14,298 bases of DNA from positions 1 through 14,298 of the forward strand of contig JAAZYZ010000069.1 in NCBI GenBank assembly GCA_014239355.1, given 5' to 3'. The stretch comes from Fidelibacterota bacterium. GTDB lineage: Bacteria; Marinisomatota; Marinisomatia; SCGC-AAA003-L08; TMED6. A program made the translations under genes and the position numbers. The notes under the pieces are model-generated. The model saw only the letters and a program-made list of their open reading frames with translations. It searched no databases and was not told the DNA's origin. Numbering within the stretch: the stretch's first letter is position 1; the number at the start of each line of letters is the position of its first letter. This document shows, one piece after another, positions 8,395-14,298 of the stretch.

Positions 8395-9017
8395 GGTAAT
8401 TTATTAAGTTTATTTTTTATATCATCACATATTTTATTAAATCTATCTGTATCACTAAAAATATTGAAATTATTTGTATTGATTTCAAGTACATTAAAAT
8501 TATTTGGTTGAGAAAACCATTTTTTATAATATATATTCAATCTATGTAAATATGCTTCACTAATATCTTTTTCATATCCACGATTCCTATTTTTTATTCT
8601 ATTTATTAATGTGTCAGTTGAAGCTCTCAGATATATAATTAAATCAGGTTTTTTTAAAAATTGGGTCATATTATCAAACAAAGTTTTATATGTCTCCCAA
8701 TCACGTTTAGACATGATTTTCATTTGATATAAATTATAAGCAAAAATTGAGACATCCTCATATATAGTTCTATCTTGAATTACACCTCTATCACTATTCA
8801 TAAGTTCAATATGATGCCTAAATCTATGTTGTAAAAAATAAATTTGAAGATTAAAACTCCACCTCTCCATATCACTATAAAAATCAGATAAATATGGGTT
8901 ATCATCTACAGATTCATAATAAGGAATTAAATCCATTTTTTCTGATACTAATTTTGTGAAAGTTGTTTTTCCAACACCTATATTACCAGCAATACCTATA
9001 AATGGTTTATTATTCAA
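8391..9017 (-). CDS. Deoxynucleoside kinase (dNK/deoxyguanosine kinase family)
   Basis: Phosphorylates deoxynucleosides with ATP to salvage dNTP precursors. The 208-residue product has the P-loop GNIGVGKTT (11-19), the YYES stretch (33-36) near the substrate pocket, the family's DR[ST] motif in QDRTIYED (81-88) and a LID-like arginine-rich segment RIKNRNRGYEKD (140-151). This is the layout of the dCK/dGK/TK2-type kinases rather than zinc-containing thymidine kinase. Substrate preference cannot be read from sequence here; deoxyadenosine or deoxyguanosine would fit the neighbouring purine genes. Translation starts at TTG (9017), overlapping the mtaB stop in TTGA, with GGAG 7 bases upstream. Its 3' end overlaps purN by four bases. 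Confidence 0.9.
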   Translation of the reverse strand: MNNKPFIGIAGNIGVGKTTFTKLVSEKMDLIPYYESVDDNPYLSDFYSDMERWSFNLQIYFLQHRFRHHIELMNSDRGVIQDRTIYEDVSIFAYNLYQMKIMSKRDWETYKTLFDNMTQFLKKPDLIIYLRASTDTLINRIKNRNRGYEKDISEAYLHRLNIYYKKWFSQPNNFNVLEINTNNFNIFSDTDRFNKICDDIKNKLNKLP

Positions 9018-10315
9018 TATATTTCTCCAAAAACTTTATCTTCACCAACAAATAATAATTTTACATTAAATACTTTTTTAATCATACTTTCATCTCCTTT
9101 AACCATAACTCTAATATAGTTATCTGTAAAACCTACTATATAGTTATCATCAACAATACTTTCAAACAATACTTTTCTAACTTTATTAATATTATTTTTA
9201 TAAAAATCAAATCTCATTTTATTTGATAATTTCTGTAAAGATCTACTTCTTGAAATTTTTACATCTTTTGGAATTTGATTTTTTAATTCTGAAGCAATAG
9301 TACCTGTTCTATTAGAATATGAAAATACATGTAAATAATTAATTTTTAATTGTTCAATAAAATTATAAGTTTTTTCAAAATCTTCACTTGTTTCACCAGG
9401 AAAGCCAACAATTACATCAGCCCCAATACAAGCATCAGGTATCATTTTTTTTATCATTTTAATTTTATCTTGATACATTTTTAAATTATATTTTCTCCTC
9501 ATAATTTTTAAAATTTTATCATTTCCAGATTGGAGTGGGATATGAAAATGAGGAAGAAATGAATTGTTATTTTGAATAAACTTAATAATTTCTTTAGTTA
9601 GTAAGTTGGGTTCAATGGAAGAAATTCTAAATCTATTAATAGAACTAGATTCATTAATTGTCGTAAGCAAATTAAATAAACTTTCATTTTTAGAAGTTCT
9701 GCCATAATCTCCTATATTTACTCCTGTAATTACAATTTCAGAAATATCATTACTCTCTAATATTTTAACATTTTTTATAATATTTTGAATAGTATCATTA
9801 CGACTTTTCCCTCTTGCTTTTGGTATGGTACAATATGTGCATGGATAATCACAACCATCCTGAATCTTTAAGTAAGACCTAACTCTATCATTCATAGAAA
9901 AAGATGATTGAAACTTATTAGAATCATCTATAGGAGAATGTATAACTTGTAGAGAATTATTATTATAATTATCTATAACATGCTTAGCAACATTTAGTTT
10001 TTCCTTATCACCAATTACTAAATTTACACCATTAATTTCAGCTATTTCTTTAGGCTTTAATTGAGCATAACAACCTAGTACTGTTATATACGGATTATTG
10101 CTTGTTTGAATAATTTTTTTTATAATTTTTTTTGCTTTTTTATCAGCTTTATCAGTTACTGAACAAGTATTAATAATATGGATATTAGCATTTTCAAAAT
10201 CTTTAACAATAGAAAAACCTCTACCTATAAAATCTCTAACCATAGTTGAAGTTTCTGAAAAATTTAATTTACAACCAAGTGTATGAAAAGCAATTTTTTC
10301 TAATGAATGACTCAT
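9014..10315 (-). CDS. mtaB: MtaB, tRNA t6A37 C2-methylthiotransferase (radical SAM)
   Basis: Adds a methylthio group to N6-threonylcarbamoyladenosine at position 37 of ANN-decoding tRNAs, giving ms2t6A. The product has 433 residues, a typical length. The N-terminal UPF0004 domain binds the auxiliary Fe-S cluster through Cys15 (HTLGCKLNFSE), Cys51 (NTCSVT) and Cys82 (LGCYAQ). The radical SAM cluster motif is CxxxCxxC at Cys155, Cys159 and Cys162 (GCDYPCTYC). VGFPGE lies in the radical SAM core, and the last 60 or so residues look like a TRAM RNA-binding domain. The TLGCK-N-E start separates MtaB from MiaB and RimO in my judgement. It starts 55 bases after the GNAT stop, with only a weak AGG close to the ATG, and its end overlaps the kinase gene. 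Confidence 0.92.
   Translation of the reverse strand: MSHSLEKIAFHTLGCKLNFSETSTMVRDFIGRGFSIVKDFENANIHIINTCSVTDKADKKAKKIIKKIIQTSNNPYITVLGCYAQLKPKEIAEINGVNLVIGDKEKLNVAKHVIDNYNNNSLQVIHSPIDDSNKFQSSFSMNDRVRSYLKIQDGCDYPCTYCTIPKARGKSRNDTIQNIIKNVKILESNDISEIVITGVNIGDYGRTSKNESLFNLLTTINESSSINRFRISSIEPNLLTKEIIKFIQNNNSFLPHFHIPLQSGNDKILKIMRRKYNLKMYQDKIKMIKKMIPDACIGADVIVGFPGETSEDFEKTYNFIEQLKINYLHVFSYSNRTGTIASELKNQIPKDVKISRSRSLQKLSNKMRFDFYKNNINKVRKVLFESIVDDNYIVGFTDNYIRVMVKGDESMIKKVFNVKLLFVGEDKVFGEIY
9025..9028 (-). promoter_or_regulatory. Ribosome binding site that supports the TTG start of the deoxynucleoside kinase
   Basis: GGAG on the minus strand, 7 bases upstream of TTG 9017-9015, inside the last codons of mtaB. 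Together with the TTGA stop/start overlap it argues for reinitiation after mtaB. The conserved P-loop begins at residue 11 from this TTG, so no later start is possible. Confidence 0.72.
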
Positions 10316-10370
10316 GACCTATTAAATTTGATTAGAAAATGTATTCCATAATTTAATTAATTTTTAAAAA

Positions 10371-10808
10371 TTAAAGAACTTTTTTCATTTCGTAGTGCTG
10401 TATTTTTCCAAACAAGAGATTTGTTTTTTTTGAAATTACGTAACCTAACTTTTCATAAAAATAAATTGAATTTTCTCTTGCATTAAGCATCATACTCTTA
10501 CGATTATTTTTTAATGCTACATCTTCTAAATCTTGCATTAAATAAGAACCTAGGCCCTTTCTTCTATAATTTTTATCAACTGCAAAATAACGTATTTGAG
10601 ATTCAATAGATGTATTGTGATGAATTCTACCAACAGCTATTATCTTTCGATCTTCATTTAGAATCATTCTATGGATACTTATATCTTCAATATTATCTTG
10701 CTCAGTACCCAACTGTTTATTCAAAGGTTTTCTTAAATATTTCCATCTAAAATAATAATACTGATTGAAATCTTTGTTATTGTTAGGTGAAACTATATTA
10801 TAATTCAT
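10371..10808 (-). CDS. GNAT-family N-acetyltransferase, YiiD N-domain-like
   Basis: Small cytoplasmic acetyl-CoA-dependent acyltransferase of 145 residues. The acetyl-CoA pyrophosphate-binding motif A is clear (FAVDKNYRRKGLGSYLM, 75-91, with the RxxGxG core), followed by the motif B region ENSIYFYEKLGY (112-123). The N-terminal YYYFRWKYLRKPLNKQLGTEQD (about 17-38) closely recalls the acetyltransferase half of E. coli YiiD (FRWxxLRKPLxQPxGSExD), but there is no thioesterase domain here. The substrate is unknown. It begins 9 bases after the nuclease gene, without a good Shine-Dalgarno sequence, so it is probably in the same transcript. A 55-base AT-rich gap follows before mtaB. Confidence 0.88.
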   Translation of the reverse strand: MNYNIVSPNNNKDFNQYYYFRWKYLRKPLNKQLGTEQDNIEDISIHRMILNEDRKIIAVGRIHHNTSIESQIRYFAVDKNYRRKGLGSYLMQDLEDVALKNNRKSMMLNARENSIYFYEKLGYVISKKTNLLFGKIQHYEMKKVL

Positions 10809-10817
10809 TAATAAAAA

Positions 10818-11807
10818 TTATTTGGGCAATATTTTAATAAGATTATTAAATGAAGGATTAGGTAAGCCTGTTTTTGCTGAGCATTGATTCCATACAGGAC
10901 ACCAATTACAAATAGTATATTTTGAATGGTCTGGTTTGGCTTTAAAATTATCTAGATTAGTAATTGCTTTTTGCAATCTATTTATAACATTTACAATTTT
11001 TTTCTCTATTTTATAAAGCTGTCTATCATTATGTGATATAGTAATATTCGTATTATGACGAAGAGAATGCCAAATTAAGTTAATTTCTCCAACATCTTTA
11101 AAATTTTGTTTAACACCAATTTGATATAATGCTAATTGATAATCATTTTTAAGTTGAGAGTAATTTTTAGAACGTTTTCCAGTTTTATAATCATGGATTT
11201 CCCACTTTTGCTCATATGGTTTATCTATTCTATCAATAATACCTTTAAATGGGTATTCTTTAAGAGCTTTTCCTTTATCTATACAATTACCAGTAACTTT
11301 ATCAAACTTAGGTTCATTACTCTTATCATATTCTTTAACAGAAAAAGTTAATTCTAATTCTCTACCAAAAACACTTTGATCAAAAGGATAATAATCTTTA
11401 TAATAATTAGATAAACACTCCTTACCAATACTATAAAAAAGATTATGTTTTCTTTCTAATTCTTTATCAGAAAGAATAGGATGCTCATATTTTTTTTCTT
11501 TTCTGTTATATTTTATATTAACCACAAAAATATTTGGATTCCAATTTTCAACCCAATCTTTATCATATTCTTCACAGATTCTATCAAAATTAATTAATTT
11601 TTCTTTATTTTCAGGCTTATAAAGCCATTCAAGGACAGAATGAACTCTCTTACCCATATAAGACTCAATACTTTCATATTTTCTCTTAATTCCATCAATA
11701 TAAACTAATTTATACTGTAAAGGACACATCTCATAAGAGTTTATCTGAGAATAAGAAAAATAATTAGGTAAATGTTTTTTGTTTCTATTAAAAATTAAAT
11801 CCCACAT
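10818..11807 (-). CDS. Stand-alone RecB/Cas4-like PD-(D/E)XK nuclease with Fe-S cysteines
   Basis: Predicted DNA nuclease of 329 residues of the PD-(D/E)XK RecB-nuclease type (PDDEXK_1). It begins with FSYSQINSYEMCPLQYKLVY (17-36), the typical entry of AddB/Cas4-like domains. Active-site candidates are His56 (GKRVHSVLE), Asp192 (GIIDRID), Asp206 and Lys208 (IHDYKTGK) and the following Gln/Tyr motif DYQLALY (222-228). Cys28 plus Cys300-x2-Cys303-x5-Cys309 reproduce the spacing of the four-cysteine Fe-S cluster of AddB and Cas4. There is no helicase domain and no cas gene nearby, so it is a single-domain enzyme, probably for recombination or repair. Substrate and partner are unknown. It starts 16 bases after the GWxTD gene and is followed closely by the GNAT gene. 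Confidence 0.9.
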   Translation of the reverse strand: MWDLIFNRNKKHLPNYFSYSQINSYEMCPLQYKLVYIDGIKRKYESIESYMGKRVHSVLEWLYKPENKEKLINFDRICEEYDKDWVENWNPNIFVVNIKYNRKEKKYEHPILSDKELERKHNLFYSIGKECLSNYYKDYYPFDQSVFGRELELTFSVKEYDKSNEPKFDKVTGNCIDKGKALKEYPFKGIIDRIDKPYEQKWEIHDYKTGKRSKNYSQLKNDYQLALYQIGVKQNFKDVGEINLIWHSLRHNTNITISHNDRQLYKIEKKIVNVINRLQKAITNLDNFKAKPDHSKYTICNWCPVWNQCSAKTGLPNPSFNNLIKILPK

Positions 11808-11823
11808 ATAGCACTTTTTATTA

Positions 11824-12312
11824 TTAATTAATTATTTTATAACGCCCAAAGCTATCAATAATAAAGTTAAATTCATAACCTGATTTATATTTCCAAACTA
11901 CTATCTCTATATTATTATTACTATAACTTGAAGTTTTATACTCATCATGTGGAGGCCCATACATAATATATATCCTTGATCTATCTGATAATATTCCCCC
12001 ATCTATACCAGAAAATAATTCTTTTGATTCTAAAACTCTAGTTTTTAACTCATCTAATAATTCATTTTCTGAGGTACCTTTATCTGGATCTGCCTCATCC
12101 CAGTAATTATCTAAAAATTTTACCTTATCTATCCCTTCAAGTTTTCTTAATTTCCTATAATCATCATTATCCAACACATATGACATAACCAATTCAATTT
12201 CATTAAAATCATTAGTCCAATAATCATAGTTTCCATCATAATTAATTTTATTATTTTTTAATGTACAAGAAAAACATATAACTAAGATTAAAAATAAAAA
12301 ACTACTCTTCAT
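11824..12312 (-). CDS. GWxTD-domain lipoprotein with a divergent signature
   Basis: Predicted small lipoprotein of 162 residues. Start chosen at ATG 12312, where AGGTGGAG lies 5 bases upstream and a signal peptide follows at once (MKSSFLFLILVICFSC, Cys16 as the lipid-bearing residue; the lipobox CFSC is not fully canonical). A longer frame extends 29 codons upstream but would put this signal inside the protein. The body matches the GWxTD domain found in FCB-group and related bacteria: FLDNYWDEADPDKGTSENEL (67-86), then DRSRIYIMYGPPHDE (110-124) and EIVVWKY (136-142). The hallmark itself reads G-I-L-S-D (106-110), with Trp and Thr replaced. Function is unknown in the family. It overlaps the upstream propeller gene by 11 bases, pointing to coupled expression and perhaps a joint envelope role. 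Confidence 0.85.
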   Translation of the reverse strand: MKSSFLFLILVICFSCTLKNNKINYDGNYDYWTNDFNEIELVMSYVLDNDDYRKLRKLEGIDKVKFLDNYWDEADPDKGTSENELLDELKTRVLESKELFSGIDGGILSDRSRIYIMYGPPHDEYKTSSYSNNNIEIVVWKYKSGYEFNFIIDSFGRYKIIN

Positions 12313-13891
12313 AGTTGCTCCACCTAAAAAAAGATACTCCCTTAGAATTAGAAAACCATAACCACTGATTATCACAGTCAATAGAATAAATAGGTTCATT
12401 AATATTTAATTGATCTAAATTTAAAACCCACTCATCCTTTGAATTAAAATCAATTATTTTAATTTCATTAAAATCAGTTGCACATATTCTATCACTATTA
12501 GGACTAATATTAAAATCATTAATATGATTAGAAATTAATTCTGTTCCATATTTATCAATATACCATAAATTTTTATTTGAGCCCAAAACATAAGAATCTA
12601 AAACTTTAATATTATAATATACCTTCGAATCTATTAAACTAATTTTATTTGATATTAAATCATATTTAAATAATCCTTTAGAACAACTAAAGTATATTTC
12701 ATGATTTATATTTTGAATATCATAAATTTCTGTATCTTCAAAAATTGTTTGATTATAATAGATATTTAATTCTCCATCAATAACCAAATAATCACACATA
12801 ATAAGACCAGAAGAAGAAGAAAAATACATTTGGTTATCATCAAATACTACATCCCACAAAACTCTATTATTAATATTCAAAAAATCATAATTATGATACC
12901 AAGCATTAAACTCAATATCATATACTATCAATCCATCAAAAGTAGTAAGCAAAATAAACTTATCTAATCTCTTGATATCATTTAAAGTAACATTATTAAT
13001 CATAATATTTTCATTTTTAGGTATATGTACCCAAGTGTTATCATTCTCATTCCAAATTGAAAGTAAATATCCATTATAATTAAATGCTTTTTCACCTGTT
13101 CTTTTAAAATGATTATCAGAAAAATACCAATTTCCATAATTATCATTAAATATATCAGACACATAATCAACCCTTGGGCCCACATCTAACCTCTTTATAT
13201 TATATGAAAAATCATCTACTTTATAAATAGCACCCGTACTCATTCCAATCCATAAATTTTTATATTTATCATACATTGAAGAAACAACAAAATGTTCAAT
13301 ATCAGCTTGATCTTGAATATATTTTTCTTTAATAAAACTATTATCTGTAGTATAAAAATTAGATAAATCTAAATCATCAACATTATTATTAATCCATTGA
13401 ATATTCATAAAATGATCAATACTATTATGGACTGAGGTGTTCATAGAGAAGAAATCAATCACTTTATAATTATTCTTTGTTTCAATAATTATATGATCTT
13501 TAGTAAAACCTACTTTTTTGATAGAATTAATTGAACCTATATTAAAATCTGAATATCTTCTTTCATTCCAATATGAACTAACACTTGATTTATATAGCAA
13601 GTGGTTTTTAGTCATAATAAAGAAATAATCAATATCTTTATGATAATGTATTAAAAAAAATTCTTCATTTAATAAATTGCTTGATAAATTAATATTATAA
13701 AAAAAGTCTTCAGATATAATATCATAAGAATAAATACCATTATCAGCTAAAAAATGAATATTAAATGAATCTTGTGTTATTGATTTTATATTATCAGGTT
13801 CTGATATAAAAAACCAATCTTCAAAATCAAAATTATAAAATGAAGTAAGAAAAGATAAAAATGTTAATACTATTAAACTATTTTTTTTCAT
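12302..13891 (-). CDS. Secreted beta-propeller-like protein of unknown function
   Basis: Product of 529 residues from ATG 13891; the frame extends six codons further, but those codons lie inside a terminator hairpin. An N-terminal signal peptide (about 1-18, KKN then a hydrophobic core) sends it out of the cytoplasm. The rest is made of short blade-like repeats rich in Asp, Asn, Tyr and Ile: DNGIYSYD (50-57), LWIGMSTGAIYKVDD (213-227), TFDGLIVYD, MYFSSSSGLIMCD, IYFSCSKGLFKYD and LWFSNSKGVSFF near the C-terminus. The form [YW]hxSxxGhhxYD resembles two-component-regulator propeller repeats and the propellers of PorZ-like proteins of type IX secretion. There is no kinase, membrane helix, lipobox or C-terminal sorting domain, so any sensory or assembly role is conjecture. 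It overlaps the GWxTD lipoprotein gene by 11 bases. No Shine-Dalgarno sequence precedes it. Confidence 0.78.
   Translation of the reverse strand: MKKNSLIVLTFLSFLTSFYNFDFEDWFFISEPDNIKSITQDSFNIHFLADNGIYSYDIISEDFFYNINLSSNLLNEEFFLIHYHKDIDYFFIMTKNHLLYKSSVSSYWNERRYSDFNIGSINSIKKVGFTKDHIIIETKNNYKVIDFFSMNTSVHNSIDHFMNIQWINNNVDDLDLSNFYTTDNSFIKEKYIQDQADIEHFVVSSMYDKYKNLWIGMSTGAIYKVDDFSYNIKRLDVGPRVDYVSDIFNDNYGNWYFSDNHFKRTGEKAFNYNGYLLSIWNENDNTWVHIPKNENIMINNVTLNDIKRLDKFILLTTFDGLIVYDIEFNAWYHNYDFLNINNRVLWDVVFDDNQMYFSSSSGLIMCDYLVIDGELNIYYNQTIFEDTEIYDIQNINHEIYFSCSKGLFKYDLISNKISLIDSKVYYNIKVLDSYVLGSNKNLWYIDKYGTELISNHINDFNISPNSDRICATDFNEIKIIDFNSKDEWVLNLDQLNINEPIYSIDCDNQWLWFSNSKGVSFFRWSNYEE
12318..12325 (-). promoter_or_regulatory. 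Ribosome binding site that fixes the GWxTD lipoprotein start
   Basis: AGGTGGAG on the minus strand, ending 5 bases before ATG 12312. It is the strongest Shine-Dalgarno match I see in the window, and lies inside the final codons of the propeller gene. It decides against the longer reading frame that starts at 12399. Confidence 0.8.
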
Positions 13892-13896
13892 TATAA

Positions 13897-13930
13897 AAAA
13901 GGCCATCATTTATTTAAATGATGGCCTTTT
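13897..13930 (-). terminator. Hairpin terminator after the sorting-domain protein gene
   Basis: Perfect 16-base inverted repeat with a 2-base centre: AAAAGGCCATCATTTA paired with its reverse complement. On the minus strand the stem is followed by a T run, giving an intrinsic terminator 20 bases after the stop at 13951. On the plus strand it is also followed by T-rich bases, so it could act both ways. The next gene's ATG lies only six bases beyond the stem. Confidence 0.85.
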
Positions 13931-13950
13931 ATTAAAGTTTCAAAAAAAAC

Positions 13951-14298
13951 TTATCTCATCAATATCATACTATTAGATAAAATTCCATCTTTAGTTTTTA
14001 ATTGATAGATATAGATTCCTGATGATACTTGATTACCATAAGAATCCGTAGCATCCCATATCACATTATATGTTCCTGGAGTATAAAAATTATTTGATAA
14101 CTCATTAATTTCTTTACCTGAAAGATCATATACTTTCAATGAGACTTGACTAGCATCAACAACAGAAAAACTTATATTTGTTGTTGGATTAAATGGATTA
14201 GGATAATTTTGGAATAGACTATATTCCATAGGTATTTCATCAGAAATATCTAACATAGAAATATCAGCACAATCACCAAGCATAATATCAGTAAAAGA
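13951..14298 (-). CDS. C-terminal end of a secreted protein with a T9SS/FlgD-like sorting domain (5' end outside window)
   Basis: Open frame from the right edge to a TAA at 13951; 115 codons visible and the N-terminus lies outside. The first in-frame ATG (14283) is not taken as the start because the frame stays open upstream to the window end. Residues visible include LFQNYPNPFNPTTNISFSV, then VSLKVYDLSGKEI, WDATDSYGNQVSSGIY and a C-terminal LSNSMILMR. This is the type IX secretion type A sorting domain, related to the FlgD Ig-like fold, which directs export across the outer membrane and surface attachment in FCB bacteria. The function of the main body is unknown. A strong terminator 20 bases downstream separates it from the following genes. 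The visible signature is the best taxonomic hint in the window. Confidence 0.9.
   Translation of the reverse strand, partial: SFTDIMLGDCADISMLDISDEIPMEYSLFQNYPNPFNPTTNISFSVVDASQVSLKVYDLSGKEINELSNNFYTPGTYNVIWDATDSYGNQVSSGIYIYQLKTKDGILSNSMILMR

Noticed and set aside
10357..10374. Perfect 18-base palindrome made only of A and T at the end of the GNAT gene
   Set aside because: It has no loop and no G-C pairs, so it would make a very weak hairpin. Such palindromes are expected by chance in sequence this AT-rich. I do not call it a terminator.
11136..11351. Plus-strand 71-codon open frame opposite the nuclease gene
   Set aside because: It mirrors a well-supported coding region and contains only low-complexity hydrophobic sequence.
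10818..11807. Possible cas4 gene of a CRISPR-Cas locus
   Set aside because: No repeat-spacer array and no other cas gene is visible in the window. The cysteine and nuclease motifs are shared with AddB and other RecB-like nucleases.
12313..12399. A 29-codon N-terminal extension of the GWxTD protein
   Set aside because: It would bury a good signal peptide and lipobox inside the protein, while the strong AGGTGGAG site points to ATG 12312.
13000..13185. 61-codon minus-strand frame inside the propeller gene
   Set aside because: It is an out-of-frame reading with no ribosome binding site or recognisable feature.
13892..13909. Six extra codons (MMAFFI) at the start of the propeller protein
   Set aside because: They lie within and just after the terminator stem and precede a normal signal peptide that begins at ATG 13891.

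Overview
This window looks like a chromosomal segment from a very AT-rich, rod-shaped, Gram-negative bacterium of the Fibrobacterota-Chlorobi-Bacteroidota (FCB) group, most plausibly a Candidatus Marinimicrobia (SAR406)-like marine lineage. The evidence is a type IX secretion / FlgD-like sorting domain with the 'QNYPNPFNPTT' signature, a GWxTD-family lipoprotein, the order purH-mreB-mreC-mreD-pbp2-rodA, and a strongly A/T-biased composition. The taxonomic call is inference from protein character and gene order. No rRNA or other phylogenetic marker is present.

All fourteen supported genes lie on the minus strand, so transcription runs from high to low coordinates. At the right edge is the C-terminal end of a large secreted protein with a T9SS/FlgD-like sorting domain, closed by a perfect hairpin terminator (13897-13930). 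Then come a secreted beta-propeller-like protein of unknown function, a GWxTD-type lipoprotein overlapping it by 11 bases, a stand-alone PD-(D/E)XK nuclease with a four-cysteine Fe-S pattern, a GNAT acetyltransferase and the tRNA methylthiotransferase MtaB. A nucleotide block follows: deoxynucleoside kinase, purN and purH. It leads directly into the elongation (rod) complex genes mreB, mreC, mreD, pbp2 (mrdA) and rodA. After a 62-base gap comes a YbgF/CpoB-like coiled-coil/TPR lipoprotein that runs off the left edge.

Genes from the propeller protein to rodA are separated by at most 55 bases. Many are joined by ATGA or TTGA start/stop overlaps, so one long transcript, or a few nested ones, is likely. 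The common theme is growth: purine and dNTP supply, tRNA modification, and cell-wall elongation, with envelope proteins at both ends. There is no CRISPR array, tRNA, rRNA, insertion sequence or phage gene, and no non-coding stretch over 300 bases. I see no clearly new multi-gene system. The least explained part is the 10371-13891 accessory stretch (propeller, GWxTD variant, Cas4/AddB-like nuclease, GNAT).
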